Of a stretch of 64,000 nucleotides of DNA, positions 26,402 through 34,325 are shown one piece after another. This DNA comes from Embleya scabrispora (GTDB lineage: Bacteria; Actinomycetota; Actinomycetes; Streptomycetales; Streptomycetaceae). The notes beneath the pieces are model-generated. The model was given only the letters and a program-made list of their open reading frames with translations. It made no database searches and had not been told where the DNA came from. Position 1 is the stretch's first letter, and each line of letters opens with the position of its first letter. A program made the translations under genes and the position numbers. The stretch spans positions 5,828,001 to 5,892,000 of the forward strand of contig NZ_MWQN01000001.1 of the NCBI RefSeq assembly GCF_002024165.1. The letters are read 5' to 3'.

Positions 26402-26431
26402 TTGATCGAGTGGCGCGGATCGTGCCAGGAT
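26402..26431 (+). promoter_or_regulatory. Candidate promoter of the organosulfur operon
   Basis: TTGATC (26402-26407), 18-nt spacer, CAGGAT (26426-26431), placing the transcript start near 26438, ahead of the leader peptide. Weak -10, so tentative. Confidence 0.3.
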
Positions 26432-26444
26432 CCACCCGATGCGC

Positions 26445-26473
26445 CATTCGGGCGCGCCCATGCCGGACGAATG
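26445..26473. promoter_or_regulatory. CATTCG-N17-CGAATG inverted repeat before the leader peptide
   Basis: Perfect 6-nt arms at 26445-26450 and 26468-26473, between the candidate promoter and the leader peptide start. Possible operator for the divergent IclR protein or part of the leader fold. Confidence 0.35.
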
Positions 26474-26489
26474 CCGTGAGGAGGCCCGC

Positions 26490-26597
26490 GTGTCCGCAGT
26501 CGCGTCGTACACCGCGCCGCTCGCCGGCGTCCGGGCGCTGCTCACGAGCCGCCGGCACATCGATCTCGCGCGCGTTTCCAGCGCCGGCTGTCGCTGA
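26490..26597 (+). CDS. Sulfur-operon leader peptide (35 aa, putative attenuator)
   Basis: Short frame with a good ribosome site (GAGGAGG, 6-7 nt before the GTG). The peptide begins MSAVASYTAPLAGVRALL and ends TSRRHIDLARVSSAGCR. The ending RRH-[IV]-D-L-x-R-[VM]-xSA-x-C is the pattern of tiny peptides annotated as putative leader peptides ahead of sulfur-uptake and cysteine genes in actinomycetes. The cysteine codon is next to last. Ribosome stalling there when Cys-tRNA is scarce could control expression of the following genes. A short hairpin begins 3 nt after the stop. It is too small for ordinary gene calling. Function is inference. Confidence 0.72.
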   Translation: MSAVASYTAPLAGVRALLTSRRHIDLARVSSAGCR

Positions 26598-26599
26598 CC

Positions 26600-26615
26600 C
26601 GACCCGCACGGGTCG
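26600..26615 (+). promoter_or_regulatory. Hairpin immediately after the leader peptide
   Basis: CGACCC GCAC GGGTCG, a 6-bp stem starting 3 nt past the leader stop codon. The following 230 nt before the desulfinase gene contain further GC-rich self-complementary segments and a pyrimidine-rich tract, suitable for alternative folds in an attenuator. Confidence 0.4.
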
Positions 26616-26847
26616 TGTGGTTTCTCCCGGGCTTCGCTCCGTCGTCGTGACGGGTCCCCACCCGGCCGGGTGACGCCTTCGGTCCGCCCCGGTTCCGCAC
26701 CGCGTGTCGTGTAGGTCTCACCCCCTCTTCGTTCCACCCCTCTCCTCTCCTTTCGGCGCCCGGACCGGTTCGGTCCCGGGTCGATCCGCGCCGTGTCGAA
26801 CCGGTCGCGGGTCCGTCGACGCTTCGAACGCGAACGGAAGTACTCCC

Positions 26848-27921
26848 ATGACCGCCGTGACCGGCGCACGCCCCGACGAACTGTGGTTCACCCGTTGTCC
26901 CGTCCCCACCGCCACCGGCATCGCGGCCGATCTGGGCCTGCTCGACGCCGAGTTCGCGGCCGAGGGGATCACCGTGCGTTCGCTTCAGGACGTCTCGGCC
27001 GACATCGCCGCCGACCACCACTACACGCACGCGCTGCCCGGACTGTTCCGCGAGGGCGGCAACGTGCCCGCGCTGTGGGCGCGTTCGCGTGGTGAGGAGA
27101 CCCGGTTGGTCGGGCTCACCTGGATCGAGGAGCGCCAGGCGATCCTGGTCCGGGCGGAGAGCGGGATCGCTTCGCCCGAACAGCTGCGCGGACTGCGGCT
27201 GGCCGTGCCCCGGCACGACATCGCCATCGACTTCTGGCGGGCGATGGCCCTGCACGGCTTCGCCGGCGCGTTGTCGCTGGCCGGCGCGACCCTGGCCGAC
27301 GCGCGCCCGGTCGAGGTGCCGGCGGCGCGCGCCGGCGGGCAGTGGGAGGCCGAGTTGGCCGCGCTGAGCCGGGGCGTGGTGGACGCCGTCTACGTCAAGG
27401 GCGCGTTGGCCGTGGAGGCGGCCGTCCGGTACGGCGCGGTGGTCGCGGTGGACCTGGACGCGGTGCCGGACCGGGCGGTGCGGATCAACAACGGGACACC
27501 ACGACCGATCACCGTGCACCGCGAACTGCTGGACAACAACCCGGACCTGGTCTCCCGCTTCCTGGCGGTCCTGGTCGAGGCGGCCGACTGGGCGCCGGAG
27601 CATCCCGCCGAGGTGGCGCGGATCCTGGGCGCCGAGACCGGCGCGGGCGCGTTCGGGGTGGCCGGCGCCTACCGCGAACTCGGCCCGGACACGCTCCGGA
27701 TCGACCTGTCCGCCGAACGCCTGGACCTGCTCGCCCGACAGGAGCGGTTCCTGTTCGAACAGGGCTTTTTGGCCGGGCCGGTGGACGTGCCGGCCTGGGC
27801 GGATCCCGAACCGCTGCGGCAGGCCCGCGAACTCGCCGATGCCCGTGCCCGCGCCCGCGCCACGCACCCGAACGACCCCGCACCGTCTCGCATATCCCCG
27901 CTGGAGGTTCCCCATGAGTAG
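26848..27921 (+). CDS. DszB-like sulfinate desulfinase (periplasmic-binding-protein fold, cytosolic)
   Basis: 357-residue protein of the NMT1/SsuA-like fold with no signal peptide or lipobox, so cytosolic. It aligns by eye with 2-hydroxybiphenyl-2-sulfinate desulfinase (DszB, 365 aa). The CPVP motif carries Cys17 (DszB Cys27). The segment HYTHALPGLFREGGNVPAL carries His58 and Arg68 with the same 10-residue spacing as DszB His60 and Arg70, the known catalytic residues. It probably releases sulfite from an organic sulfinate. Start at 26848 (ATG after GGAAG); an upstream frame extension is Arg/Ser-rich 5' leader. It overlaps the next gene by 8 nt. The alternative is an orphan binding protein, but conservation of the triad argues for an enzyme. 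Confidence 0.75.
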   Translation: MTAVTGARPDELWFTRCPVPTATGIAADLGLLDAEFAAEGITVRSLQDVSADIAADHHYTHALPGLFREGGNVPALWARSRGEETRLVGLTWIEERQAILVRAESGIASPEQLRGLRLAVPRHDIAIDFWRAMALHGFAGALSLAGATLADARPVEVPAARAGGQWEAELAALSRGVVDAVYVKGALAVEAAVRYGAVVAVDLDAVPDRAVRINNGTPRPITVHRELLDNNPDLVSRFLAVLVEAADWAPEHPAEVARILGAETGAGAFGVAGAYRELGPDTLRIDLSAERLDLLARQERFLFEQGFLAGPVDVPAWADPEPLRQARELADARARARATHPNDPAPSRISPLEVPHE

Positions 27922-28957
27922 CCGGCCCCCTCGCCGCACCCGACTGCTGTCCGCCGTCGCGCTCGCGACCGCGACGCTGATCGCGCTGACCGGTTGCGGC
28001 TCCTCCTCGAAGGACACCAAGGCGTCGGCGGCGAGCGGCGGCGGCAAGAGCGGGATCACGTTGCGGATTCCCGACCCGGGCAACAACGGGGTGCTGGCCC
28101 GGGGCAAGAAGGACGGCTCACTGGACGCGGCCCTGGCCAAGGTCGGCGCCAAGGTCTCCTGGACCGGCAGCGCGGGCCCGTTCGCGCCGGCCGCGCAGGC
28201 GATCAACGCGGGGCAACTCGACGTGGCGCTGGGCTCGATCACCTCGGCCGTGGCCGCGCTCGGACAGAAGCCGAGCTTCAAGCTGTTCGGCGCCACCGCC
28301 CCCGACCTGGCCGGCGAGGGCATCCTGGTGAAGAGCGACTCGAAGATCCACTCGATCCAGGACCTGGTCGGCAAGAAGGTGGCCTGCTCGCAGGGCGGCA
28401 CCAGCGAATACCTGCTGCTCGCCGCGCTCGAACAGGCGAAGATCCCGGCCGACAAGGTCGAGCGGGTGTATCTGCGGGCCGACCAGACCGCGCCGGTGTT
28501 CGCGGCCGGCCAGGTGGACGCCTGGGCGACCTGGGCCACCTACTCGGTACCGGCCCTGGCCTCGGGCAACGCGCGTTTCCTGGCGGACGGGCGGGCGCTC
28601 GGCTCGGACAACTACTCGGTCTGGGCGGTGCGCAACGCGTTCGCGGACAAGCACCCCGACGTGGTCAAGGCGTTCTACGCCTACCTGCACGACGCCGGCA
28701 CCAAGGAGATCGCCGACCCCGCCGCGTACATCAACGTCTTCACCGACTCCGGACCCACCGCCTACGGCGCCGAACCCAAGCGCATCCAGACCGACTTCAC
28801 CCGGCAGGGTGCGACGGTGGAGCCGATCCGGCCCGCCGACGTGGAGCGTTTCGGCAAGGTGGCCCGGTTCTTCCAGGACCAGAAGGTCACCCAAACCCTC
28901 GTCGACGTCAAGCCGCACCTGCTCGACGTCGAGGCCCTCGCGGGCGCGGCCGGATGA
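27914..28957 (+). CDS. Sulfonate-type ABC transporter substrate-binding lipoprotein
   Basis: 347-residue extracytoplasmic binding protein of the SsuA/TauA (NMT1) class. Signal peptide with lipobox LTGC (Cys about 28) followed by a Ser/Lys linker, then TLRIPDPGNNGVLARGKKDGSLDAAL, AQAINAGQLDVALGSITSAVAAL, the GTSEYLLLAALEQAKIPADKVERVYL segment and DAWATWATYSVPAL, all typical of aliphatic sulfonate binding proteins. GGAGG precedes the ATG. It feeds the permease and ATPase encoded next. Ligand not determined; sulfonate, sulfinate or sulfate ester fits the operon. Confidence 0.9.
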   Translation: MSSRPPRRTRLLSAVALATATLIALTGCGSSSKDTKASAASGGGKSGITLRIPDPGNNGVLARGKKDGSLDAALAKVGAKVSWTGSAGPFAPAAQAINAGQLDVALGSITSAVAALGQKPSFKLFGATAPDLAGEGILVKSDSKIHSIQDLVGKKVACSQGGTSEYLLLAALEQAKIPADKVERVYLRADQTAPVFAAGQVDAWATWATYSVPALASGNARFLADGRALGSDNYSVWAVRNAFADKHPDVVKAFYAYLHDAGTKEIADPAAYINVFTDSGPTAYGAEPKRIQTDFTRQGATVEPIRPADVERFGKVARFFQDQKVTQTLVDVKPHLLDVEALAGAAG

Positions 28958-29835
28958 GCGCGCCCACGGTGACCGAGGCGCAACCCCGGGCGATCGAGGC
29001 CGAGTCCCCGGAGCGCGAGTATCCCGGCCTGGTGACCCCGCGTCCGCGCATCCCGCGACCCCGGCCGCGTTTTCTCAGCCCCGCGCTGCGCGCGATCGGC
29101 CCGCTCGCGCTGATCGGCGGCTGGGCCTGGGCCTCGCACAGCGGGGCGCTCAGCCCCGACCTGCTCGGCTCGCCCGCCGACGTCGTGCGCGCCGCGCGCG
29201 AGATGTGGGACAACGGCCAACTCCCGGACGCGCTGCGGGTGTCGCTGGGCCGGGCCGGTCTGGGCCTGGTGTTCGGGCTGACCATCGGCCTGGCCCTGGG
29301 CGTGCTCACCGGCTTCTCCCGGCTCGGTGAGGAACTGCTGGACTCCTCCGTGCAGTTGTTGCGCACCGTGCCGTTCCTCGCACTGGTCCCGCTGTTCATG
29401 GTCTGGTTCGGGATCGGCGAGTCGGCCAGGGTGATCCTGATCGCGGTGGCCACGGCGTTTCCGATGTACGTCTCCGCGTCCGGCGGGGTGCGCAACGTGG
29501 ACCGCAAACTGGTCGAGGCGATGCGCAGCTTCGGCGTCGGCCGGCTCGCGCTGGTCCGCGAGGTGGTGCTGCCGGGCGCGCTGCCCGCGCTGCTCTCGGG
29601 GCTGCGCCTGTCCATGACGCTGAGCGTGATCGCGCTGATCGCGGCCGAGGAGATCAACTCCACGGCGGGGATCGGATATCTGATGAGCCAGGCGCAGAGC
29701 TTCTCCCGCACCGACATCCTCACCGTCTGCATCCTCGTCTACGCGATCCTGGGCCTGCTCGCCGACGTGATCGTGCGGATCCTGGAGCGGGTGCTGATGC
29801 CGTGGCGCGGCCAGGGTCAGGGGGCGGGCCGATGA
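28954..29835 (+). CDS. Sulfonate-type ABC transporter permease (SsuC-like)
   Basis: 293-residue membrane permease. A hydrophilic Pro/Arg-rich N-terminus of about 40 residues is followed by six hydrophobic helices. Family marks are LLDSSVQLLRTVPFLALVPLFMVWFGIGE and the EAA loop VEAMRSFGVGRLALVREVVLPGALP, which contacts the ATPase. ATG overlaps the binding-protein stop by 4 nt, and its own stop overlaps the ATPase start. Confidence 0.93.
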   Translation: MSAPTVTEAQPRAIEAESPEREYPGLVTPRPRIPRPRPRFLSPALRAIGPLALIGGWAWASHSGALSPDLLGSPADVVRAAREMWDNGQLPDALRVSLGRAGLGLVFGLTIGLALGVLTGFSRLGEELLDSSVQLLRTVPFLALVPLFMVWFGIGESARVILIAVATAFPMYVSASGGVRNVDRKLVEAMRSFGVGRLALVREVVLPGALPALLSGLRLSMTLSVIALIAAEEINSTAGIGYLMSQAQSFSRTDILTVCILVYAILGLLADVIVRILERVLMPWRGQGQGAGR

Positions 29836-30674
29836 GCACCGAGACCGCGGTGCATCTGTCGGGTCTGCGCCGGGTGTTCGGCACCCGGGCCGTGCTCGAC
29901 GGCGTCGATCTGGACATCGCACGGGGCGAGTTCGTCGCCCTGCTCGGCGCCAGCGGCACCGGCAAGACCACGCTGCTGCGCATCCTGGGCGCACTCGATC
30001 CGCACGACGGCGGCACCGTGCTGGTTCCCGAGGCGCGCACGATCGTCTTCCAGGAGCCGCGCCTGGTGCCCTCCAAGCGGGTGCTGGCCAACGTGGTGGT
30101 CGGGCTGCCGAGAGGGCGGGCCACCCGGGAGATCGGCCTGCGCGCGCTGACCGAGGTGGGCCTGGAAGGGCACGCCTCGGCCTGGCCCGCGACGTTGTCC
30201 GGCGGCGAGGCACAACGTGTGGCGCTCGCCCGGGCGCTGGTGCGTGAGCCGGAACTGCTGCTGCTCGACGAGCCGTTCGCGGCGCTGGACGCGCTGACCC
30301 GGATGCGCATGCAGGACCTGGTGGGCGAGCTGTGCCGGGTGCACCGGCCCGCCGTACTGCTGGTCACGCACGACGTCGAGGAGGCGATTCGGCTCGCCGA
30401 CCGGGTCGCGGTGCTGCGCGACGGCCAGTTGATCACCGACGAGATAGTCACCGTGGATCGACCGCGCGACCCGACGGACCCGGCCTTCGCCGCGCTGCGG
30501 AGGCGGCTCCTGGCGGACCTGGGGGTCCGGGTCGCGGACGGGGCTGCCGAGGTTTCGGCTTCCCCGACGGTCCCCGCGGCTGCCCGCACCGCCCCTACGG
30601 CTGCTCCCACCGCCGGCTCCACCGCTTCCCCCACGACTTCCGTCACCGTCCCGTCCACGTCCGGAGTGATCTGA
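29832..30674 (+). CDS. Sulfonate-type ABC transporter ATP-binding protein (SsuB-like)
   Basis: 280-residue ATPase. Walker A GASGTGKTT at residues 39-47, Q-loop IVFQEPRLVPSKRVLANV, signature LSGGEAQR, Walker B LLLLDEPFAALD and switch His in LLVTHDVEEA. VFQE-x-RL-[LV]P is typical of SsuB/TauB. The last 40 residues are an Ala/Pro/Thr/Ser-rich tail absent from most homologues. Coupled to the permease by a 4-nt overlap. Confidence 0.93.
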   Translation: MSTETAVHLSGLRRVFGTRAVLDGVDLDIARGEFVALLGASGTGKTTLLRILGALDPHDGGTVLVPEARTIVFQEPRLVPSKRVLANVVVGLPRGRATREIGLRALTEVGLEGHASAWPATLSGGEAQRVALARALVREPELLLLDEPFAALDALTRMRMQDLVGELCRVHRPAVLLVTHDVEEAIRLADRVAVLRDGQLITDEIVTVDRPRDPTDPAFAALRRRLLADLGVRVADGAAEVSASPTVPAAARTAPTAAPTAGSTASPTTSVTVPSTSGVI

Positions 30675-31589
30675 ATGACCGTCACCATCGGTGTCCACGG
30701 CAGCAATCCGTCGTTGTACCTGCTCGCCCGCCTGGGCATCCTCGAACGTGCCCTCGAACCGCTCGGCGAGACGGTGACCTGGTTGCCCGTGGAGGGCACC
30801 CGGGTGGGCGAACTGCTCGGCACCGGCACGATCGACTTCGGCGGCACGGGCTCGACCCCGCCGATCGTCGGCCAGGCGCAGGGCCACGACATCGTCTATG
30901 TCGCGGTGTCCGCGCCGCGGCCCGCACACGGCGCGCTGTTGGTCGCGGACGAGGGCCCGGTGCGCACCGCCGTGGACCTCAAGGGCGGCACGGTCGTGCT
31001 GAGCATCGGGTCGTGGCAGACCCACTTCGTCGCCAAGGCGTTGAACGACGTCGGCCTGTCCTACCGGGACGACATCACCCCGGTGCGCCCGGCGGCGGGC
31101 CAGGACCAGGCGGCGCGGCTGCGCGCCGGCGAGATCGCCGGGTGGGTCGCGCAGGGCCCCGAACTGGCGGCCGCACGCCGCGAGTCGGGTCTTCGGGTGC
31201 TGCACCGCGTCGGCGACGTGATCACCGACCGCTCGGTGTTCTTCGCCCGCCGCGCGTTCGCCGAGGAGCGCTCGGAGGTGGTCGCGACGGTGGTGGCCGC
31301 GCTGCGCGAGGCCGACGCCTGGGCAGTGGCACATCCGGAGGAGGCGGCCGAGCTGCACGCGGCCGAACTGCCCGGTACCCGGGCCGATTGGGCCGAGGCG
31401 CTGGCGGCGCTGCCGTGGCGGCTGGAGCCGGTGCCGGCGTCGTTCATCGCCGAACAGCAGGAGGCCGCCGACATCTTCGTGGCCAACGGGTTCATCGACC
31501 GCCCGATCACGGTGGCCGACGCGCAGGCGGCGGCGTTGTCCGCGCCGGTGGCCCGGGTGCTCGCGGCGGCGGAGGGTGCGGGCCGATGA
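30675..31589 (+). CDS. Second sulfonate-binding-protein-like protein, no signal peptide
   Basis: 304-residue protein of the SsuA/NMT1 fold: VTIGVHGSNPSLYLLARLGILERAL, GTRVGELLGTGTIDFGGTGSTPPIVGQAQG, LKGGTVVLSIGSWQTHFVAKALNDVGLSY. These are the usual ligand-cleft segments of sulfonate binding proteins. The chain begins directly at the first beta strand, with no signal peptide or lipobox. It is therefore either a cytosolic binding protein or an enzyme derived from one, like the desulfinase at the head of the operon. The DszB CPVP cysteine motif is absent. ATG directly follows the ATPase TGA, with GGAG upstream; ATGA overlap with the monooxygenase. Confidence 0.82.
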   Translation: MTVTIGVHGSNPSLYLLARLGILERALEPLGETVTWLPVEGTRVGELLGTGTIDFGGTGSTPPIVGQAQGHDIVYVAVSAPRPAHGALLVADEGPVRTAVDLKGGTVVLSIGSWQTHFVAKALNDVGLSYRDDITPVRPAAGQDQAARLRAGEIAGWVAQGPELAAARRESGLRVLHRVGDVITDRSVFFARRAFAEERSEVVATVVAALREADAWAVAHPEEAAELHAAELPGTRADWAEALAALPWRLEPVPASFIAEQQEAADIFVANGFIDRPITVADAQAAALSAPVARVLAAAEGAGR

Positions 31590-32665
31590 GTCCCGAGGTG
31601 TTGTGGTACGTGATCCCGCGCGAGGGACCGTATCCGTGGGAGCCCGCCGGGCGGCGGCCGGTGGATCTGGCCTACCTCCAGCAACTGGGCGGCGCGGTCG
31701 ATCGGTTGGGCTTCACCGGCGCGCTGCTCGCGACGGATCTGTACGACGTGTGGTCGCTGGGCAGTGTGCTGGCCGCGGCGGCGCCGACGTTTCGGCCGCT
31801 GCTCGCGGTGCATCCCGGATTGATCGCGCCGACGTTGCTGGCGAAGATGGCGCTGAGCTTCGAGGCGCTGTTCGGCCCGGGCCGGTTGCGGTTCAACGTG
31901 GTCAACGGCTCGACCGAGGGGCTGCGCGAGTACGGGCTGCATCTCGAGCACGACGAGCGGTACGCACTCAGCGCCGAATACTGGGACATCGTCAAGCGGC
32001 TCACCGCGGGCGAGGTCTTCGACCACAAGGGCACCTTCTACGACCTCAAGCAGGCCGGCGCCGGGCTGCGCGAGCTGCATCGGGACGGCGGGCACGTACC
32101 GCTGTGGTTCGGTGGCTCGTCGCCGGCCGGGATCGAGATGGCCGCCGAGCACGTCGACGTGTATCTGACCTGGGGCGAACCGCCGCACGAACTCGAGGAG
32201 AAGTTGGCGAAGGTACGCGAGCGGGCGGCGGCGCACGGGCGTTCGTTGCGGATCGGCCTGCGGCTGCACCTGATCGTGCGGGAGAGCGAGGACGAGGCCT
32301 GGGCGGCGGCGGATCGACTGCTGGAGGTGACCAGCCACGCGACGTACGCCCGGCAGCTGGGTCAGGCGGCCGACGCCGACGGGGTGGGCTGGGAACGGCA
32401 GTTCCGCCGGCACGGGGGCCGGGTTCCGGCGCGGGCCCGCGAGTTGGAGGTGTCGCCGAACCTGTGGCCCGGGATGGGCCTGTTCCGGCCGGGGCCCGGC
32501 ACGGCCGTGGTCGGCAGTACCGCGCAGGTGATCGAGCGGTTGCAGGAGTTCGAGGCACTGGGCGTGGATACGTTCATCCTCTCCGGCAATCCGCTGCTGG
32601 AGGAGGCGTATCGAATCGGCGAGACGGTGCTGCCCGCCCTGGGGGTGCGGCCCCGGGTGGGGTGA
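31586..32665 (+). CDS. LLM-class FMN-dependent alkanesulfonate-type monooxygenase (SsuD-like)
   Basis: 359-residue bacterial-luciferase-like monooxygenase. Seen: EVLWYVIPREGPYPW, LGFTGALLATD, RFNVVNGSTEGLREYGLHLEHDERYALSAEYWDIVKRLTAGE and VPLWFGGSSPAGIEMAAEHVDVYLTWGEPP, all landmarks of the SsuD/DszA group. It would use FMNH2 and oxygen to cleave a C-S bond, releasing sulfite from a sulfonate, or oxidise a sulfone to a sulfinate that the DszB-like enzyme can use. No flavin reductase is in the operon; the reductant must be supplied elsewhere. Last gene, followed by a terminator. Confidence 0.9.
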   Translation: MSPEVLWYVIPREGPYPWEPAGRRPVDLAYLQQLGGAVDRLGFTGALLATDLYDVWSLGSVLAAAAPTFRPLLAVHPGLIAPTLLAKMALSFEALFGPGRLRFNVVNGSTEGLREYGLHLEHDERYALSAEYWDIVKRLTAGEVFDHKGTFYDLKQAGAGLRELHRDGGHVPLWFGGSSPAGIEMAAEHVDVYLTWGEPPHELEEKLAKVRERAAAHGRSLRIGLRLHLIVRESEDEAWAAADRLLEVTSHATYARQLGQAADADGVGWERQFRRHGGRVPARARELEVSPNLWPGMGLFRPGPGTAVVGSTAQVIERLQEFEALGVDTFILSGNPLLEEAYRIGETVLPALGVRPRVG

Positions 32666-32680
32666 GCGCCGGCGTCGATC

Positions 32681-32716
32681 GGCCGGGCCGGTGCGGTTGA
32701 TCGCACCGGCCCGGCC
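32681..32716. terminator. Bidirectional terminator after the organosulfur operon
   Basis: 15-bp perfect stem (32681-32695 with 32702-32716), loop gttgat, in the 63-nt gap between convergent genes. Confidence 0.75.
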
Positions 32717-32728
32717 CCGGCTGGCGGT

Positions 32729-33520
32729 TCAGGCCGCCTTGAGCGCGCCCCCGTCGACGAGGTGGTCCGTGCCGGTGACGCTGCCGGCGAGCGGGGAGGC
32801 CAGGTAGGCGACCGCGGTGGCCACCTCGGCCGGATCGACGAAGCGGCCGGTGACCATGCCCGACGCGCCGGGCAGGGCGTCGAGCAACTGCTCGTGGGAC
32901 AGGCCCATGGACGCGGCCAGTTGGGCGCCGTAGCCGTCCGGCGCCTCCCACATCGCGGTGCGCACCGGGCCGGGGGAGACCGTGTTGACCCGGACGCCGC
33001 GCGGGCCGAACTCCTCCGCGACGGCCTTGCCGAACGCGGTCAGCGCGGCCTTGGCGGTCGTGTACGGCACCGGCCCGCTGTGCGGAACCCGGCCGCCGAG
33101 CGAGGAGATGTTCACGATCGCGCCGCGCGTGTCGACCAGCGCGGGCAGCGCGGCCCGCGTGGTGCGTACGCCGGCGAGGAAGTTCAGCTCGAACGAGGCG
33201 AGCCACTGCTCGTCGGTGAAACTCAGGAAGCCGCCGGTCTGCGACTCGCCGCCGGCGTCGCCCCCGCCGACGTTGTTGACCAGGACGTCGAGCCGGCCGA
33301 ACTCGGCGACGGCCCGATCGACCAGGCGGCTCGGGGCGTCGGGTCGGGTCAGGTCCACGGCCATGGTCGCGGCGCCGGTCGCGGCCAGCTCCGGGGTGAT
33401 CGTGCGGGACGCGGCCAGGACCCGGGCCCCTTCGGCGACGAGCGTGGACACGATGGCGAGCCCGATGCCCCGGCTCGCGCCGGTCACGAGGGCGGCCTTG
33501 TCGGTGAGGCGCAGATCCAT
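32729..33520 (-). CDS. Short-chain dehydrogenase/reductase (classical SDR)
   Basis: 263-residue oxidoreductase. NAD(P)-binding TGASRGIG near residues 14-21, NNVGG, catalytic Ser in IVNISSLGG and YTTAK (Tyr/Lys pair), and C-terminal LVDGGA. AAGGAG precedes the ATG at 33520. Divergent from a TetR gene across 138 nt, so it is very likely that regulator's target. Substrate unknown. Confidence 0.92.
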   Translation of the reverse strand: MDLRLTDKAALVTGASRGIGLAIVSTLVAEGARVLAASRTITPELAATGAATMAVDLTRPDAPSRLVDRAVAEFGRLDVLVNNVGGGDAGGESQTGGFLSFTDEQWLASFELNFLAGVRTTRAALPALVDTRGAIVNISSLGGRVPHSGPVPYTTAKAALTAFGKAVAEEFGPRGVRVNTVSPGPVRTAMWEAPDGYGAQLAASMGLSHEQLLDALPGASGMVTGRFVDPAEVATAVAYLASPLAGSVTGTDHLVDGGALKAA

Positions 33521-33597
33521 GAGAACTCCTTGGTGGGCAGCCGACGCCGATGGTTGTCGGCCGTCGAACCGGTGCTTCGGTGATGCATTGAACCTAG

Positions 33598-33616
33598 AAC
33601 ATGCGTCATCGATGTT
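33598..33616. promoter_or_regulatory. AACAT-N9-ATGTT dyad between SDR and TetR genes
   Basis: Inverted repeat centred in the divergent region, 43 nt before the TetR start codon. A natural position for the TetR operator that silences both genes; arms are short. Confidence 0.38.
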
Positions 33617-33658
33617 GCAAGTATGAGCTGACCGGCGTCGTTGCCGTACAGTTCGAAG

Positions 33659-34264
33659 GTGACTTCCCCAACAGACGAAACCGGTGGCCGGGCGCGACCG
33701 CTGCGCGCGGACGCGGAGCGGACCGTGCGCGCGATCCTGGAGGCCGCCGAGCGGGTCCTGAGCGCCAACCCCTCGGCCACGATGGAGCAGATCGCCGAGG
33801 CCGCCGGCGTGGCGCGGACCACCGTGCACCGGCGCTTCGCCACCCGCGACGCGCTGATCGTGGCGATGACCCGGTGGGCCACGCGGCAGTTCCACGACGC
33901 GGTGACGGCGGCGCGGCCGGACGCCACACCGCCGGCGGTGGCGCTGTACCAGGTGACCGCGAACGTGCTGCGGGTCAAGATCGCGTGGGGCTTCGCGATG
34001 AACGCGCTGCGCACCGACGACCCCGAGGTCGCACACCTGCACACCGACGTGCTCGATCGTTGCGATCGGCTCTTCCGCCGGGCCCGCGAGAGCGGGCTGC
34101 TGCGCCCGGAGGTGGACCTCGACTGGGCCCGGCGCGTGTACTACGCGCTGATCCACGAGTCGGCGCAGGACGACCGGGGCGAGGACGCGGATGTGCTCGC
34201 GACCCGGATCGTGGACACCCTGCTGCGCGGATTCGGCGCCTCCGGCGGGCCCTCGACGCGATGA
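33659..34264 (+). CDS. TetR-family transcriptional regulator
   Basis: 201-residue regulator. HTH at about residues 22-68 (RTVRAILEAAERVLSANPSATMEQIAEAAGVARTTVHRRFATRDALIVAMTRWA), then an all-helical ligand domain. GTG at 33659 is chosen although an in-frame TTG lies 18 nt upstream, because TACAGT (33646-33651) sits exactly 7 nt before the GTG and there is no ribosome site, as in a leaderless message. Divergent from the SDR gene. Confidence 0.88.
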   Translation: MTSPTDETGGRARPLRADAERTVRAILEAAERVLSANPSATMEQIAEAAGVARTTVHRRFATRDALIVAMTRWATRQFHDAVTAARPDATPPAVALYQVTANVLRVKIAWGFAMNALRTDDPEVAHLHTDVLDRCDRLFRRARESGLLRPEVDLDWARRVYYALIHESAQDDRGEDADVLATRIVDTLLRGFGASGGPSTR

Positions 34265-34325
34265 ACCCGGGGCGGGCGCGGCGCGTGTACGGTGTGCCCG
34301 CCGGTCCCCGATCGAGAGGTTTGTC

